A stretch of DNA of 64,000 nt from Archilochus colubris (Eukaryota; Chordata; Aves; Apodiformes; Trochilidae): assembly GCA_023079485.1 (NCBI GenBank), contig CM041084.1:122686467-122750466 (forward strand), in the 5' to 3' direction. Position numbers and translations under genes: made by a program. Of the stretch, positions 62,396-64,000 are shown piece after piece; position 1 is the first letter of the stretch, and every line of letters begins with the position of its first letter. Below the pieces are notes generated by a model. The model saw nothing but the letters and a program-made list of their open reading frames with translations. It searched no databases and had not been told where the DNA came from.

Positions 62396-64000
62396 CTGTA
62401 AAGAAGGACAAAAAACAAAAAAAAGAACAAAAGCTCATTACCAGTCATCTGTGTGAAGCCTATAATAAAACTCTCCCATTACAATCAATACATTATATTT
62501 TATGGTCATTTGCTCACTAGTTCAATTTTACATAGCTAATATCCCTAATATCCAGAATACATCTCTGGAGATAACAGCCCTGAGGTTAGTAGAACTTTTT
62601 AATATATCTGCTCTCATCCTGACTTGAAAATGGTTAAAATGATGTGGTAAAATGATGCTGTATCCCTGCCTTTACACTTCTAATGAAGCAAGAAAGAGTC
62701 TGCAAAGACTTTTGAACAATTAAAAGTCAGCTGTTGTGACAGACTAGTTGGCCTTCCACAGGATTTTCAGATATGCTTCTAGATGATGGAAGAGAAATCC
62801 TCAACCGACACCTTCCTGACCATTGTTGGCCATCATTCAGTGGATCCTGAAGTGCTGCAAGGGAGGCACCACATCCTCCTGCCCTCGAAATGCAGCAGCA
62901 CTGCCGCTCAGACCATGGGCACGGAGCAGAACTGCTGTGACCCACCCTGAGATGGGCAGCTCAACTCAATCCTGTTCACACCGTGAAGTTACTTGAAGGA
63001 TGGAGGGCTTGGCTTGGTACCAAGTCTCCCTTCAAGCACGTAAAGCATCACGGAGAACTTAGGTCATGAAATACTGGCTGAAAAGCATTTTGCTCTTATG
63101 AAAAATGCCTTAGGACCCATATGGCAATGAAGACTCTGGTTACCTCACAGTGGCTGTGCCATTCCTTTCCCCTGAGGTGAGAAGGTTTTACTGGACTCCT
63201 CCATACTGATTCAGAGGAAGCCTTCCAGCACTGTTTGAAACAAACTATACTCTGGAGCTTCACACAAGTTCTCCACCTAAAATACTTTAGAATTCCTCTA
63301 GTGCAGCCCAAGTGGAGAACTTGAGCTATTTTTAGCACAGTCAATCAAATAAATCCAGGCACATAATAGACATACAAGACTTCTTTTTTGCTTGTTTGTT
63401 TTCCACAAAGGTTCATTACTACAGATGCTTTCCAACTTCAGTTTTTCTTGGTGTTTCTACTTCTGGTAAATACCAAGCTTCAAATCTCTGGGGTACTTCT
63501 GCTGAAGGTCCTGATCCAGAGTGCACTGCAGTTTGCCTGCTGCTCCCAGGGGCCTTTCCTCATGCCTCACAATTCCCTTGATTCTTTCCTACCACCTGGA
63601 GGATACACTCTTTAACCTTTGTTTACTCACAACAGAAAAAAAAACAAAAGGAGAAGTTCAAATGTAGTCTGGCCCTTCACTACTGCTGCTTCACTACATT
63701 AGCTCTGTTTAGTCTTTCTTATTTGCAGGATATTTTTGTGTCTTGAAGAGGAAGTTACTAATTTAATCTTCACACATTAAAACAAATATGGGCTTGCAAA
63801 ATTCTTCAGTGAATTTATTTTCCCTCATCAGCGTGTCTATAAGCACCATGTGTCAGTTTCCTACTTGAGTACTGACAAAAACCCCAGGGTGTTGGCAATC
63901 CTTGTTCTTGTTTCCCTGGGACCAAGTGCTCTGGCTAAATATGAAACCTGTGGCACATCAGTTCGGAAGGATATTGTCATCTTGGAAACTGAAAAAAACC
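62396..64000 (-). other. PAG1: PAG1 intron (partial, runs off the right edge)
   Basis: This is sequence upstream of the penultimate exon. I searched both strands for the large PAG1 cytoplasmic-domain exon and did not find it; the minus open frames at 62,727-62,945 and 63,096-63,344 do not resemble PAG1. It is unique AT-rich DNA with no recognised repeat. Confidence 0.8.

Noticed and set aside
1..64000. Bacterial operons, CRISPR arrays, phage, tRNA or rRNA genes
   Set aside because: No repeat-spacer array, no cloverleaf sequence and no compact gene clusters were seen; the CR1 content, introns and CpG islands show a vertebrate nuclear genome.

Overview
This window looks like nuclear DNA from a bird. 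It holds about ten partial CR1 LINE copies on both strands, including the 3' ends with the characteristic short terminal repeat that are diagnostic of avian and other sauropsid genomes. The background is AT-rich and mostly non-coding, broken by sharp CpG islands, and coding sequence is confined to short exons with consensus splice sites. Nothing bacterial, plasmid or phage-like is visible. Species cannot be told from the sequence alone.

Two protein-coding genes are recognisable, both on the minus strand and both only partly in the window. ZNF704 (a C2H2 zinc-finger transcription factor of the SLC2A4RG/ZNF395/ZNF704 family) contributes its first coding exon (29,614-29,895), set in a strong CpG island, and its second coding exon (12,019-12,266). 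These are joined across a 17.3 kb intron; the zinc-finger exons lie off the left edge. PAG1 (the Cbp/PAG transmembrane adaptor that recruits CSK) contributes its last two coding exons (62,336-62,395 and 60,142-60,492). A very long, CR1-free 3' UTR probably follows, ending near a pair of poly(A) signals at about 51.4 kb. The rest of PAG1 lies off the right edge. I recall the same order and orientation (ZNF704 then PAG1, both minus) from human 8q21.13, so this is a conserved block.

Layout from left to right: 1-12,018 ZNF704 intron 2, with three CR1 copies, a 45-base T run, an AT minisatellite and a long inverted repeat; 12,019-12,266 exon 2; 12,267-29,613 intron 1 with three CR1 copies; 29.0-30.5 kb CpG island, promoter and exon 1; 30.5-36.2 kb repeat-poor intergenic DNA; 36.2-37.0 kb a second CpG island with no assigned gene; 37.0-51.4 kb intergenic DNA with four CR1 fragments and an unassigned 90-codon minus ORF at 49,440-49,712; 51.4-60.1 kb inferred PAG1 3' UTR; 60.1-62.4 kb PAG1 terminal exons; then PAG1 intron to the edge.

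The two genes are neighbours by ancestry, not by pathway: one is nuclear and the other a lipid-raft signalling adaptor. I found no previously undescribed biological system. The items most worth checking are the orphan CpG island, the unassigned 90-codon ORF beside a truncated CR1, the inverted repeat near 8.8 kb, and the long T run joined to a CR1.
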